Source: Actinotignum urinale DSM 15805 | Lineage (GTDB): Bacteria; Actinomycetota; Actinomycetes; Actinomycetales; Actinomycetaceae | DNA: 64,000 nucleotides | NCBI RefSeq assembly: GCF_000420445.1 | Contig: NZ_ATUY01000001.1 | Coordinates: forward strand, 248,001-312,000 | Reading direction: 5' to 3' | Shown here: one piece after another, positions 46,080 to 55,102 of the stretch | Numbering within the stretch: the first letter of the stretch is position 1 | How the letters are laid out: each line of letters opens with the position of its first letter | Made by a program: the position numbers and the translations under genes | Notes under the pieces: generated by a model | What the model was told of the DNA's origin: nothing | The model's input: the letters and a program-made list of their open reading frames with translations, nothing else | Database searches by the model: none

Positions 46080-46928
46080 CTATCCGATGGTGGTTAGTGC
46101 GTGTTGCCGGTATTCGTTTGGAGTCATCCCTCCGAGCCGTTCTTGCATACGCTCAGTGTTGTACCACTGTATGTACTCGTCAATCGCTGCGCGCAGCTCC
46201 CTGATGGAAACGAATGAGTCATTTTTGAACATTTCTTCTTTCAAGTGAGAAAAGAAGTTCTCCATCACGGAGTTATCGTAACAATTGCCCTTACGGCTCA
46301 TGGATTGAACGCATTGATGCTCAACTAGCTGACTGATCCATGACTGGTGCTGATAATGGTAGCCCTGATCAGTATGAACAAGAACACCTTCAGGATCACC
46401 CGCTACACGAAAAGCCCTTTTCAGGCTCAACGCGGACACTTTCGTTGTAGGAGACACCGAAAGAGTGTGAGCAAGAATCGAATGATCACACAAATCCATC
46501 ACCGGAGACAAATACAGCTTCTGCCCCGAGATCTGGAACTGGGTAATATCGGAGACCCACTGTTGATTCGGCTTTTCCGTGGCAAACCGCCGATCTAAAT
46601 GATTATCAGCCCGACGTGACGTTGTACCGCGGTAAGAGTTGTAACACTTACGTTTCCTCGTTTTAGAGCGTAAACCGAGCTACCTCATCAGCTTAGCAAC
46701 AAGCTTGCGCGACACACACCACCCATCACGCAGCAGCTGAAGCCGAACCCGGCGATAACCATAACGCTGATGGCTTTTATCGAAAATCTTCCGAATCGTC
46801 TGTTTTAACCGAGCATGCCGATCCGGAGACTGCATACGCTTGAGATGATAATAGAACGTTGATCGCGCCAGATTGGCTACCTGTAACAGTACCGGTAACG
46901 GGTATTTAGATCTGAGAGTGGCAACCAC
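46080..46928 (-). pseudogene. IS3-family transposase orfB, interrupted by an amber codon
   Basis: The frame encodes the DDE integrase: HTH_21-like helices (HQRYGYRRVR), first catalytic Asp in WVSDITQF, second in VLVHTDQGYH, and Glu in NSVMENFFSHLKEE, ending with the MTPNEYR motif. A TAG at 46680-46682 splits it where a glutamate codon would be expected; the frame is otherwise continuous on both sides. Unless the stop is suppressed, the element cannot move on its own. Confidence 0.85.
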
Positions 46929-46936
46929 ACGAGTTT

Positions 46937-47437
46937 TCAGCCTTGCCCCTGATCCCTCAGATCTCGTAATTTTTTCAAATACGCTACCTGTGCTTTTAAC
47001 CGCGTATTCTCCTCAATCAACGCAGCATCTACAACCCTCGCGCTCCTCTCGGGATCAGGGCTAGCAATCAGCGTTTTCGGCTTCCTGCCACGCCTTTTCG
47101 GGCGTAAGCCCTCATCGCCAGCCAAACGCCACACCCGCACCCAGGAATACACGAGATCAGACGAAGAAAAATTGAACTCTGCCGCCAACTGCCTCGCACT
47201 CTCACCAGCAAGAAAACGAGCAACAATCGAGCGCTTGAACTCCCACGAGTAAACAGCTTTCGTATCACGTGCCACAAGCGCCATTCTCCCATGGAGAGCC
47301 CACCTGTCATAAAGAAGATTCACCGGCCGAAACGGCAACCCAAGCCTTCTAGCCACCGCTCGAGAGCCATACCCCGCCTCAAACGAATCAACAGCCGCCA
47401 CACGCTGCTCCACCGACAACGAACTATCAGGACGCAC
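46937..47437 (-). CDS. IS3-family transposase orfA
   Basis: A 166-residue DNA-binding protein with two helix-turn-helix segments (the first around VARRLGL, the second around SARQLAAEF) and a C-terminal leucine-zipper-like stretch ENTRLKAQVAYLKKLRDL, typical of OrfA of the IS150 group. It starts with GTG at 47437. It stops nine bases before the orfB frame opens, which fits programmed -1 frameshifting to make OrfAB. Confidence 0.88.
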   Translation of the reverse strand: MRPDSSLSVEQRVAAVDSFEAGYGSRAVARRLGLPFRPVNLLYDRWALHGRMALVARDTKAVYSWEFKRSIVARFLAGESARQLAAEFNFSSSDLVYSWVRVWRLAGDEGLRPKRRGRKPKTLIASPDPERSARVVDAALIEENTRLKAQVAYLKKLRDLRDQGQG

Positions 47438-47548
47438 AATACACCCCCAACCCTAAAACTGAACAAATAACCGTCCAACTTTCAGGGTTCAGTACAACCC
47501 GCAAGCCCTCCATCACCGGGCTAACCGCCTGGAAGGAGGCGAGATTTC

Positions 47549-48122
47549 ATGGCGAAAGATGGAACTAATCGCGGTGGGCGGCGCGTGAGGGCTGGCGCGA
47601 AACCCGACCCGCTCAATGAGAAACTCGCTAAGGGTATGCCTGCTACTCGCTTGGAAGATCCGCTAGCGACGCCTTTTTGATTTTGAGGGCGCAGATGTTG
47701 GCGCGGGCGCGGTGCTTGCTGGTGAGGTGATGCCGGAGCCGTCTGAGTATCTGTCGGAGGTTCAGCGTGATGGCAAACCCTTGGGTGCTGATTTGGTGTA
47801 TCGGGAGACGTGGCGCTGGCTTGATGAGCGTGGTTGCACGAGGTTTGTTTCTAAGCGTCTGATTGAGGCCTACGCCCAGGCGTTTGCCCGGTATGTGCAG
47901 TGTGAGCAGGCGATTTCCAAGTTTGGTTTGCTAGGTAAGCACCCGACGACGGGGGCTGCTATCGCTTCCCCGTTTGTTGCGATGAGCCAGTCTTTTGGTA
48001 AGCAGGCGAATGTGTATTGGTATGAGATTTTTGAGATTGTGCGGGCGAACTGCACTAGTGACTATTCGGGTGCGGCTCCGGGTGATGAGGTTATGGAGCA
48101 GTTGTTGAAAGCACACTCGTAG
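47549..48122 (+). pseudogene. Phage terminase small subunit, frameshifted
   Basis: A P27-like small terminase. AAGGAGG precedes the ATG at 47549, and the first frame (MAKDGTNRGGRRVRAGAKPD) stops at TGA 47678. The homologous continuation (FDFEGADVGAGAV, YRETWRWLDERG, GLLGKHPTTGAAIASPF) is in the +1 frame to 48122. The shift lies between 47666 and 47680, so a single indel has inactivated it. It is followed, as in many actinophage genomes, by modification genes and then the large terminase. Confidence 0.8.
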
Positions 48123-48144
48123 ATGCGTCCTAGTGTTTTTGAGC

Positions 48145-48363
48145 TTATTTGGGGCGTTTTGTTGCGCTGAAGCCTGCCCCTAGCGCGATTCCGACTCCTG
48201 TGCCAATAGTTATCGCTAAGGCATTATCGTCCATAATGAACCGAAAGATTATGGCGGTCATTATCCCGGCGATCATTCCATAGGCCACGGCTTTACCATT
48301 GCCGCCGGAAGGTTCTGGCGGATTAGGTTTACTCGTTTCGTCTTGCACGTATTCCAGTATCAC
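48145..48363 (-). CDS. Small two-helix membrane protein
   Basis: A 72-residue protein with a polar Pro-rich N-terminus and two hydrophobic segments (AYGMIAGIMTAIIF and AITIGTGVGIALGAGF) separated by a short acidic turn. It starts with GTG at 48363. It is antisense to the surrounding prophage genes. Family not recognised; superinfection exclusion would be a guess. Confidence 0.55.
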   Translation of the reverse strand: MILEYVQDETSKPNPPEPSGGNGKAVAYGMIAGIMTAIIFRFIMDDNALAITIGTGVGIALGAGFSATKRPK

Positions 48364-48393
48364 ACATGATTCGGGTTCGCCTGTCTATCTTTG

Positions 48394-48429
48394 CTCCCCA
48401 CTCTTCGTTGGACATGGTGGGGAGTTTTT
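48394..48429 (+). terminator. Terminator upstream of prophage metK
   Basis: CTCCCCAC at 48394-48401 pairs with GTGGGGAG at 48417-48424, followed by TTTTTG. It ends 35 bases before metK, so it may stop terminase transcription or attenuate metK. No SAM riboswitch was recognised. Confidence 0.7.
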
Positions 48430-48463
48430 GTTTCTTTTGATTTTCTACTGAAAGGGCATTCCT

Positions 48464-49654
48464 ATGACTATGGTTCGCAGCGCTGAAGCAGTGTGTATCG
48501 GTCACCCCGATAAACTGTGCGATTTAATTGCTGATCAGATTCTTGACGAAATTCTCTACGCCGATCCCAACGCCCGCGTCGCGGTAGAGGTCATGGCTAC
48601 TGGGCGACGCATTATTGTCACTGGTGAAATCAGCACTAATGCTCGTGTGGACTTGCGTGATTGCGTACGCACAGCACTTACTGCAGCTGGCTATAAGCCG
48701 TGGAGATTTTTGGTGTACGTGTGGGTGCGGCGTCAATCTAACGATATTAACGACGGGGTGAGCACATCTTTAGAGGCTCGCCATGGTGATGAGTCTGCTT
48801 ATTGTCTTCAGGGGGCTGGTGATCAAGGTACGGTCTACGGTTATGCCTGCACTGATACTCCTGAGCGTTTACCGTTGCCTCTTGTTTTAGCCCACGAGAT
48901 TTGTAAGCGGCTAGATGACGCGCGCAAGCAAGGAACCATTACTGGGATCTTTTCGGATGGTAAAGCACAAGTTTCGGTGCGCTACGACGACGCAGGAAAA
49001 CCGCAAGCCGTAGAGACGGTGGTGGTTTCCGTCCAGCACGATAAATCCAAGGATTTTGAGGTGTTGCGACGTGAAATAACTTCGCTGATTGTTGGCCCAG
49101 CATGCCAGCGGTATCTACCGGTAGATGCGGACACGGTTGTGTTGATCAACCCGTCCGGGCGGTTCGTGGAGGGTGGTCCTAAAGCTGACACTGGACTCAC
49201 CGGTCGAAAACTTATGGTTGACACCTATGGCGGGCTAGCTTCTCATGGTGGTGGAGCTTTCTCCGGTAAGGATCCGTCGAAGGTTGACCGGTCGGGTGCT
49301 TATATGGCGCGTTTGATCGCCAAGACGGTGGTGGATGCGCACCTAGCTGAAGAGTGCCAAGTGAGTATTTCTTATGCGATTGGTAAAGCCGACCCGGTCG
49401 CTTTCCGCATTGACACGCTCGGCACCGGCCAATACACCGACCAGATTCTCACGGCTGCGGCTCGAGATGTGTTCAATCTTCGGCCAGCAGCAATCATCGA
49501 CCAGTTTGGGCTGCGAGCACCCGGCTATGTGCGCTATTCGACGTATGGGCATTTCGGGGATTACACACGCAAGTGGGAAGACACCTGGACTACTAGCCGT
49601 GAGCTTGTCAAGGCGGTGAAAAACCATGCGCATCAAGCAAATAGCGCTAACTGA
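48464..49654 (+). CDS. metK: Prophage S-adenosylmethionine synthetase
   Basis: Makes S-adenosylmethionine from methionine and ATP. It has 396 residues, full length, with the GHPDKLCDLIAD opening, the GAGDQGTVYGYA signature hexapeptide region, and the GGGAFSGKDPSKVDRSGAYM block. It lies between the small terminase and two DNA methyltransferase genes, with its 3' end overlapping the first by 29 bases. It therefore probably supplies methyl donor for phage DNA modification. The host should have its own copy elsewhere. Confidence 0.93.
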   Translation: MTMVRSAEAVCIGHPDKLCDLIADQILDEILYADPNARVAVEVMATGRRIIVTGEISTNARVDLRDCVRTALTAAGYKPWRFLVYVWVRRQSNDINDGVSTSLEARHGDESAYCLQGAGDQGTVYGYACTDTPERLPLPLVLAHEICKRLDDARKQGTITGIFSDGKAQVSVRYDDAGKPQAVETVVVSVQHDKSKDFEVLRREITSLIVGPACQRYLPVDADTVVLINPSGRFVEGGPKADTGLTGRKLMVDTYGGLASHGGGAFSGKDPSKVDRSGAYMARLIAKTVVDAHLAEECQVSISYAIGKADPVAFRIDTLGTGQYTDQILTAAARDVFNLRPAAIIDQFGLRAPGYVRYSTYGHFGDYTRKWEDTWTTSRELVKAVKNHAHQANSAN

Positions 49655-50882
49655 TCTCACCCCAGCTGACTACAACCCCCGCAAAGACCTACAACCCGGC
49701 GACGCGGACTATGACAAACTCAAACGCTCCCTGAGCGAGTTTGGGTATGTGGAGCCAGTCATCTGGAACAAAACCACCGGAAATATTGTAGGTGGGCATC
49801 AGCGTCTGAAAGTACTCGCCGATCTGGGATACGAAACGGTGGACTGCGTGGTCGTTGAGCTAGACGAAACCCGCGAAAAAGCCTTAAATGTTGCTCTAAA
49901 CAAGATCAGTGGCGATTGGGATGAATCCAAACTCGCCCTACTCATAGCCGACCTGGATGCTTCCGATTTCGACGTTGAACTCACCGGTTTCGACGAATCC
50001 GAAATACAACAGTTGATAGGTTCTCTTGACGGCGACAGTATCGAGGACGATAACTTCGACCTGAACGCCACCCTTGAAGCGGCAGCCTTTGTCGAAAAAG
50101 GCGATATCTGGAGGGTTGGTAGGCATCGCCTAATGTGCGCGGACGCCACGAACCCGGCCGATGTCGAAACCTTGATGGATGGCAAACAGGCTAATCTGGT
50201 GGTCACAGACCCGCCTTACAACGTGGACTTCAAATCGAACAGCGGCCTGAAAATCGCAGGCGACAAACAAGACGCCAACACCTTCTACCAGTTCCTGCTG
50301 GCTGCATTCACCAACATGGCGGCATCCCTAGATAAGGGCGGGTCAGCCTATGTTTTCCACGCCGACACCGAAGGCCTCAACTTCCGTAAAGCGTTTCTTG
50401 ATGCTGGCTTCTACCTGTCGGGCTGTTGTATTTGGGTCAAAGACTCCCTCGTACTTGGTCGTTCCCCATATCAGTGGCAGCACGAACCGGTGCTGTATGG
50501 GTGGAAGAAAGACGGCTCTCACGCTTGGTATGCAGACCGCAAACAAACCACGGTGTGGCATTTTGCCAAGCCGAGGAAGAATTCCGATCACCCCACTTCC
50601 AAGCCACTAGACCTGTTGGCTTATCCGATTCGTAACTCCACCCAAACCAACGCAATCATCCTCGACACTTTTGCTGGGTCTGGTTCGACCCTGATGGCTG
50701 CAGAAGCTATTGACCGCACTTGCTATTGCATGGAGCTGGATGAGAAATACGCTTCCGTGATTCTGCGCCGCTATGCCGAAGCAACCGGAGACGCAGCAGG
50801 GATTACCTGTGAGCGTGGTGGCAAACAGTACGCCTACCTGGATCTAGTCAAAGAGGTCGACCGCCCCAAGCAGAAAGGCTAA
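49626..50882 (+). CDS. ParB-domain DNA methyltransferase
   Basis: 418 residues. The N-terminal 100 residues are a ParB/sulfiredoxin-like nuclease-fold domain (NPRKDLQPGDADY, GGHQRLKVLADLGY). The rest is a beta-class N4-cytosine/N6-adenine methyltransferase with catalytic TDPPYNV and SAM-binding FAGSGSTLMAAEAI. Such fusions are common in actinophages and Firmicutes phages. The ATG lies inside metK, implying coupled translation. No restriction enzyme is adjacent, so the role is likely protection from host restriction. Confidence 0.9.
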   Translation: MRIKQIALTDLTPADYNPRKDLQPGDADYDKLKRSLSEFGYVEPVIWNKTTGNIVGGHQRLKVLADLGYETVDCVVVELDETREKALNVALNKISGDWDESKLALLIADLDASDFDVELTGFDESEIQQLIGSLDGDSIEDDNFDLNATLEAAAFVEKGDIWRVGRHRLMCADATNPADVETLMDGKQANLVVTDPPYNVDFKSNSGLKIAGDKQDANTFYQFLLAAFTNMAASLDKGGSAYVFHADTEGLNFRKAFLDAGFYLSGCCIWVKDSLVLGRSPYQWQHEPVLYGWKKDGSHAWYADRKQTTVWHFAKPRKNSDHPTSKPLDLLAYPIRNSTQTNAIILDTFAGSGSTLMAAEAIDRTCYCMELDEKYASVILRRYAEATGDAAGITCERGGKQYAYLDLVKEVDRPKQKG

Positions 50883-50885
50883 CCC

Positions 50886-52412
50886 TTGACACAAACTTTA
50901 AGGCTTGGCTCGCTTTTTGATGGCTCGGGAGGTTTCCCACTCGCCGCCACCAAGGTTGGTATCGAACCTGTGTGGGCGAGCGAGATTGAGCCCTTCCCGA
51001 TCCTGGTCACCACCACGCGCCTTCCGCAAATGCAACACCTAGGCGACATCTGCGATATTGACGGCAGTCAGCTAGAGCCGGTGGATGTGGTCACGTTTGG
51101 CTCTCCTTGCCAAGACCTGTCGGTAGCAGGTAAAAGGGCAGGTTTAGCTGGCGAGCGCTCGGGTTTGTTTCACCAAGCCGTCAGAGTCATCAGAGAAATG
51201 AGAAAGGCAAGTCATGGTCTATATCCAAGATTCGCTGTTTGGGAAAACGTGCCCGGAGCCTTCTCAAGCAATAAAGGGGCAGACTTCCACAGCGTCCTGC
51301 AAAACCTCATCTCGGTTGTCGACGAAACGGCAGCGGCTGACCTACCTCGAGTACAAAAGTGGCATAAAGCTGGAGCGATCGTGGCAGACCAATGGAGTAT
51401 TGCGTGGCGAGTATTGGACGCGCAATTTTTCGGCCTGCCCCAACGACGCAAAAGAATCTACCTTATCTGCGATTTTGCAAGCGGGCGTGCCGGACAAATA
51501 CTCTTTGAGCCCCAACGCGTGTTCCGGGATCTTGCGCCGGGCTGCAGTGAAAGGCAAAACCCTCCCACCAATCCTCGAGCAGGCACTCACGAGGCAAGCA
51601 AATCTTTAGATGTGTTCGCCTTGCGGATGCGGGCAGGTAAACCAGGCGGCGGTAAAGGCCCGCTCGTGCAAACAAACCTTTCGGGCACGCTCGGATGCAG
51701 TAACGACCAGAGTATTATTGAGCCGCTACTGTTTGACCATCATCCTCATGATGCCAGGGTGGGCGGACCATGCCAGATAGCACCAACCGTGACCGCTCGT
51801 TACGGCACTGACGGAGGCAATACTCCCATCATCGCTACCGCCTACGGTTTCAATGCGTTGCATGAGGGACGCGGCGCAGCAGTAGGCAGGTACGGTTATC
51901 CCACCGAGGTATCAAAGACGCTCGATACGTCTGGTGTTTCTCCGACCTGCAACCAAGGCGGCATCGCCATCATGCAACCCGATGTCATCTCGGCATCAAA
52001 GTCCGACTTCTTCTGCCGAGGAAACGTGAATGTCGCTGGTGCTCTGTTGGCTTCGGATTCGACTGAGCCGCCCCTGGTCACTGACCCTGGCATGCCCAAA
52101 TACCGCGTGAGACGCTTAACCCCAACCGAATGCGCCCGCCTACAAGGATTCCCTGATGATTGGACACAGGATTTAGCAATCAGCGATCCTACAGATTCAC
52201 AGTTGGATTACTGGTGGCAGGTCTGGGCCAGCTGGGCCAAGGCGCAAGGATTGAAAAAACCTAAAACCCGCAACCAAGTACGCTCCTGGCTCACCAATCC
52301 TGGAACCGACCGGGCGTTATACAAGCTGTGGGGAAACGGGATAGCTTTGCCGTGCGCCAAACTCGTGCTTTCCCAGATAGTCGCCGAGAGCACTAAAACT
52401 CCTGGATTTTAA
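50886..52412 (+). CDS. DNA (cytosine-5) methyltransferase
   Basis: 508 residues, C5-MTase family. It shows motif I LFDGSGGFPLAA, the catalytic PCQ loop in GSPCQDLSVAG, the ENV motif (VWENVPGA), QRRKRIY, and the C-terminal RRLTPTECARLQGFPDDW. The start appears to be TTG at 50886, three bases after the upstream stop. Long insertion sequences sit in the target-recognition region. It completes the metK-methyltransferase-methyltransferase unit. A degenerate copy of the prophage promoter repeat follows the gene. Confidence 0.92.
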   Translation: MTQTLRLGSLFDGSGGFPLAATKVGIEPVWASEIEPFPILVTTTRLPQMQHLGDICDIDGSQLEPVDVVTFGSPCQDLSVAGKRAGLAGERSGLFHQAVRVIREMRKASHGLYPRFAVWENVPGAFSSNKGADFHSVLQNLISVVDETAAADLPRVQKWHKAGAIVADQWSIAWRVLDAQFFGLPQRRKRIYLICDFASGRAGQILFEPQRVFRDLAPGCSERQNPPTNPRAGTHEASKSLDVFALRMRAGKPGGGKGPLVQTNLSGTLGCSNDQSIIEPLLFDHHPHDARVGGPCQIAPTVTARYGTDGGNTPIIATAYGFNALHEGRGAAVGRYGYPTEVSKTLDTSGVSPTCNQGGIAIMQPDVISASKSDFFCRGNVNVAGALLASDSTEPPLVTDPGMPKYRVRRLTPTECARLQGFPDDWTQDLAISDPTDSQLDYWWQVWASWAKAQGLKKPKTRNQVRSWLTNPGTDRALYKLWGNGIALPCAKLVLSQIVAESTKTPGF

Positions 52413-52465
52413 GGCAAAAATTACTGGATAAGTACGCGCCCCTATGGCTGACGCTTCTATATTTG

Positions 52466-53545
52466 TCAAGCTGCGAGAGTGATTTGTTTTTCGATTAGTT
52501 CTTTGGTGAGGAGTCGGTATATTCTGCGTGCTAGGTAGCGTTTGATTAGTCGAATGGTTTCGCGTTTGGTTTTGCCTTCGGCTAGTCGTTTTTCCATGTA
52601 TGCGCGGGTCTGGTCATCGTTTCTCAGGCGTACAAGCGCTACGGTGTGTAAAGCGTTATTGAGTGCTCGATCCCCACCTCTGTTGAGCCGGTAGCGTATC
52701 TTGTTTCCCGATGATGCGGGTATGGGGCTCGTTCCGGCTAGGGCGGCGAACGCTGCTTCGCTTTTGACCCTGCCTGGGTGGGAGTAGGAGACAATCATTT
52801 GTGCGGCAGTGATCGACCCTATTCCCGGTATTTCCAGTAGCGCTGGTGCTATCAGCTCAACAATCATTGCCAGTTGGGTTTGGTTTTCTGTAAGTTGTGC
52901 ACGGGCATCGATGATGGCGTTAGCTAGACGGTGCGCTTCTTGTTTAGTGATGAGGACGTCGATAGCGTCACCAGGTTGTGGCTCTAGAGTGGCGAGTTGG
53001 TGGATTTGTTTTACTGATAGTGCTCGTCTGGCGTCAACGCCAAGATCACTACAGCGAGCTAAAGCAGTAAGCGAGTTAATATTAACGGTTGTGGCACGGG
53101 TGAGTTGCCTCCTCGCAGCTAGGAGGATTCTCAGCGCTTCACGATAATCACCTTGCCTGGGGATTGTCAGCTCGGTTTCGTCTTTACCAAGAGTTCTGGC
53201 AGCTATCTGGAAGGCATCTATTGCATCGTTTTTGGCGAGTTTCTTACGGCCATGCGCGACGAGCCGCGGGGCTTCAACCACCCGGTAGCCTGTTTGCTCT
53301 AAGTAAATGCGGAATCTAGCACCATAGGAGGCTGTTCCCTCCATTGACACTAAAACTTTGCACGCTTCAGCTTTCGTATGTTTCGCTATCCACGCCCTCG
53401 CGCGAGCATGCCCGCTAGGCGTGTTAGCAAATGAATGGCAAACGATTTGTGCGCCTGTAATGCATTCCAGGATAGATAACACGTGGTTTTTGGCGTGTGT
53501 ATCGACTCCCACAATGAAACGGTAGCTGTGTGCGACAATTGCCAT
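52466..53545 (-). CDS. IS110-family transposase
   Basis: A DEDD recombinase of 359 residues. The RuvC-like N-terminal domain shows GVDTHAKNH, the conserved Glu in SMEGTASYG and the KNDAIDAF acidic pair. The C-terminal Tnp_20 domain has IPGIGSITAAQMI and the SSGNKIRYRLNRGG serine region. The frame is intact. IS110 elements lack terminal inverted repeats, so the ends were not fixed; the left flank departs from the phage repeat just after 52449. The 390 bases upstream are non-coding, as expected for an RNA-guided IS110 element. Confidence 0.93.
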   Translation of the reverse strand: MAIVAHSYRFIVGVDTHAKNHVLSILECITGAQIVCHSFANTPSGHARARAWIAKHTKAEACKVLVSMEGTASYGARFRIYLEQTGYRVVEAPRLVAHGRKKLAKNDAIDAFQIAARTLGKDETELTIPRQGDYREALRILLAARRQLTRATTVNINSLTALARCSDLGVDARRALSVKQIHQLATLEPQPGDAIDVLITKQEAHRLANAIIDARAQLTENQTQLAMIVELIAPALLEIPGIGSITAAQMIVSYSHPGRVKSEAAFAALAGTSPIPASSGNKIRYRLNRGGDRALNNALHTVALVRLRNDDQTRAYMEKRLAEGKTKRETIRLIKRYLARRIYRLLTKELIEKQITLAA

Positions 53546-53760
53546 ATGGATTCAACCTCCTTGGTTGTTGAAACTGCGGGTTGTTTCTTACCTTGAGGTC
53601 TGATCCGGTTCCATCTTCTTAGAGTCGTGTCTAGGACAAGGTTTGCTGGCAATACTGTGATGAGTCACGCCAAAGAAAGAATTGGCGGACATGCTTCTAA
53701 TCAAGCCAATGCTTACCGGCCGGGTCAGACCACAACCCCGGTAGCGGACATGTCAGCCAA
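53546..53760 (-). ncRNA. Candidate IS110 bridge RNA region
   Basis: The gap upstream of the transposase start is non-coding and structured: a TACCGG/CCGGTA stem at 53714-53743, and GCGGACATG on both sides of it. In IS110 elements this end encodes the bridge RNA that pairs with target and donor DNA. The exact RNA ends and loops were not determined. Confidence 0.4.
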
Positions 53761-53938
53761 AAAGCACCACAAACCGTGATTTCTCATAAAGAGGTCATGA
53801 TCTATGCGCCAGTATGTACACGAGTCACGCCACCAGAGCTATGGTCTAATCCTGCCAGCCGATCCCAGACCAGCCACACCCAAAAGTCTCACAGTATGTA
53901 CATGACCAAACAACCAGCAAGAAAGAGAGGGTTTGGTG

Positions 53939-54154
53939 ATGATGGGACAGCTATACGCCGATCTAGAAGAAATCGAAAACCTCGGAGTCGACCTCACCGA
54001 TATTGGTGCGGTGTGGAATGCGGCCAAAGACCACGGCTATGAGCACGTAGAAATAATCGTCTCCAACTTTCCAGACAACTACCTGCGCCTCATCAGTGCT
54101 TGGCTGGACGATCAAAGCATCGAATTTGATGGTGAGGAGGATGAGCAATGGTGA
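53939..54154 (+). CDS. Small acidic prophage protein
   Basis: 71 residues, strongly acidic (NLGVDLTDIGAVWNAAKDHG in the middle, DGEEDEQW at the end), predicted helical. The ATG at 53939 follows GAGAGGG. Its stop overlaps the ATG of the next gene, so the two form a small coupled unit. No family recognised; charge and size would suit a DNA-mimic or protein-binding role, but nothing proves it. Confidence 0.65.
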   Translation: MMGQLYADLEEIENLGVDLTDIGAVWNAAKDHGYEHVEIIVSNFPDNYLRLISAWLDDQSIEFDGEEDEQW

Positions 54155-54597
54155 ACACCAAAAAGGCTGAAAACTACGGGCTCGTAGTTACCCTGCCCGC
54201 CACGCTTGATGAGACTGAGCTGGCACGGCTGCATGAAATTATCGCAGCCAAGAAAGACTTGATAGCTAAAGCGCTCGGCGCGAGCCAGCTTAGCATCACC
54301 ACCAGTAGTGAGGGGCTGAGTTTCCCGTGGTGGGATGAGCTGCCCGAGTTCGAGAAGATCACTGCCTACACCGAGTTCTTAACGAAGCTGATCACCTACG
54401 CCAAACGGATCCACCGCACCGTAAATCGCAGTACAAGACAGGTAAGTAATGAGAAGTATGAAATGCGTTCCCTGCTTTACCGCATCGGACTTTCTGGTAA
54501 AGAAAATAAGGAAGTACGCAAGATTTTACTTGCACCATTAAGCGGCAATTCTGCATGGAAAACCCCGCCACTAATAAACACTAACCAAGAGATGTAA
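54148..54597 (+). CDS. Prophage protein of unknown function, 149 aa
   Basis: A soluble protein with an N-terminal beta/alpha part (NYGLVVTLPATLDETELA, then KKDLIAKALG) and a helical C-terminal half (FPWWDELPEFEKITAYTEF, KYEMRSLLYRIGLSGKENK). The layout reminds me of an unnamed family on phages and integrative elements of Gram-positive bacteria, but I cannot name it. It overlaps the preceding gene by seven bases. The end of the protein (SGNSAWKTPP) is likely intact. Confidence 0.65.
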   Translation: MVNTKKAENYGLVVTLPATLDETELARLHEIIAAKKDLIAKALGASQLSITTSSEGLSFPWWDELPEFEKITAYTEFLTKLITYAKRIHRTVNRSTRQVSNEKYEMRSLLYRIGLSGKENKEVRKILLAPLSGNSAWKTPPLINTNQEM

Positions 54598-54614
54598 ACC
54601 ACTATTTATTAGGC

Positions 54615-54688
54615 AAAATAGGCGGCAAAATGACTGGATAAGTAGCGAAGTCTATGGCTGTATATACATACCGAAACGGTACACAACA
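54615..54688 (+). promoter_or_regulatory. Prophage promoter/operator repeat, copy A
   Basis: A ~74-base element beginning AAAATAGGCGG, containing ACTGGATAAGTAGCGAAG, TATGGCTGTATATACATACC and the palindrome TACCGAAACGGTA (54669-54681). It is nearly identical to copy B. It ends 15 bases before the ATG of the 111-residue gene and probably holds that gene's promoter and a repressor site. Confidence 0.75.
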
Positions 54689-54703
54689 CATAAGGAAACA
54701 GCC

Positions 54704-55039
54704 ATGAACACCAAAGAACCTGAATACAGCGTCGAGGAAGAAAACACCGAACGCCTTATCGGACGTGCTAACCGGTTGGGATACACCATCACCAGCATTG
54801 AGATTGAACCTGGCCGGGTCGCGATTTCTATTGTTCCTTCCCCGCTGTTCCCCTACACCCCGGAGCTTGACCGAGACTTTGAAACCGATCAATGGCGGGT
54901 GCAAACCACCTCCTACGGAGCGTTGAACCTAGACAACATCGAACAAGTCACCGAGGGATACGGACGGGCAGCAGCGATGGTGCGTGAACTTGAGCATGCT
55001 ACACCAGGAAACGTTGTCAACTACCACCTGACCCGTTAA
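54704..55039 (+). CDS. Prophage protein of unknown function, 111 aa
   Basis: A soluble, acidic protein (opening MNTKEPEYSVEEENTERL, middle ISIVPSPLFPYTPELDRDF, end TEGYGRAAAMVRELE). Start supported by TAAGGAAA upstream. It has its own promoter repeat and a terminator at 55056, so it is a single-gene unit. No family recognised. Confidence 0.65.
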   Translation: MNTKEPEYSVEEENTERLIGRANRLGYTITSIEIEPGRVAISIVPSPLFPYTPELDRDFETDQWRVQTTSYGALNLDNIEQVTEGYGRAAAMVRELEHATPGNVVNYHLTR

Positions 55040-55055
55040 AACTAAACACACAGGC

Positions 55056-55078
55056 AACCCCACCTGGCGTGGGGTTTT
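55056..55078 (+). terminator. Rho-independent terminator of the 111-aa gene
   Basis: AACCCCAC and GTGGGGTT arms with a five-base loop, followed by further T and CC. It starts 17 bases after the stop codon. Confidence 0.8.
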
Positions 55079-55102
55079 CCTTTATCGTGAAGCGTTATGA
55101 CC

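Larger units (their letters stand above)
46047..47496. mobile_element. IS3-family insertion sequence
   Basis: A 1450-bp element bounded by inverted repeats. The left end reads TGTACTGAACCC at 46047, the right end GGGTTCAGTACA ending at 47496, and further imperfect matches run inwards (TTGGAC on each side). It carries orfA and orfB on the minus strand. Flanks GAA and ACC do not form a target-site duplication, so one flank was probably lost after insertion. Confidence 0.9.
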
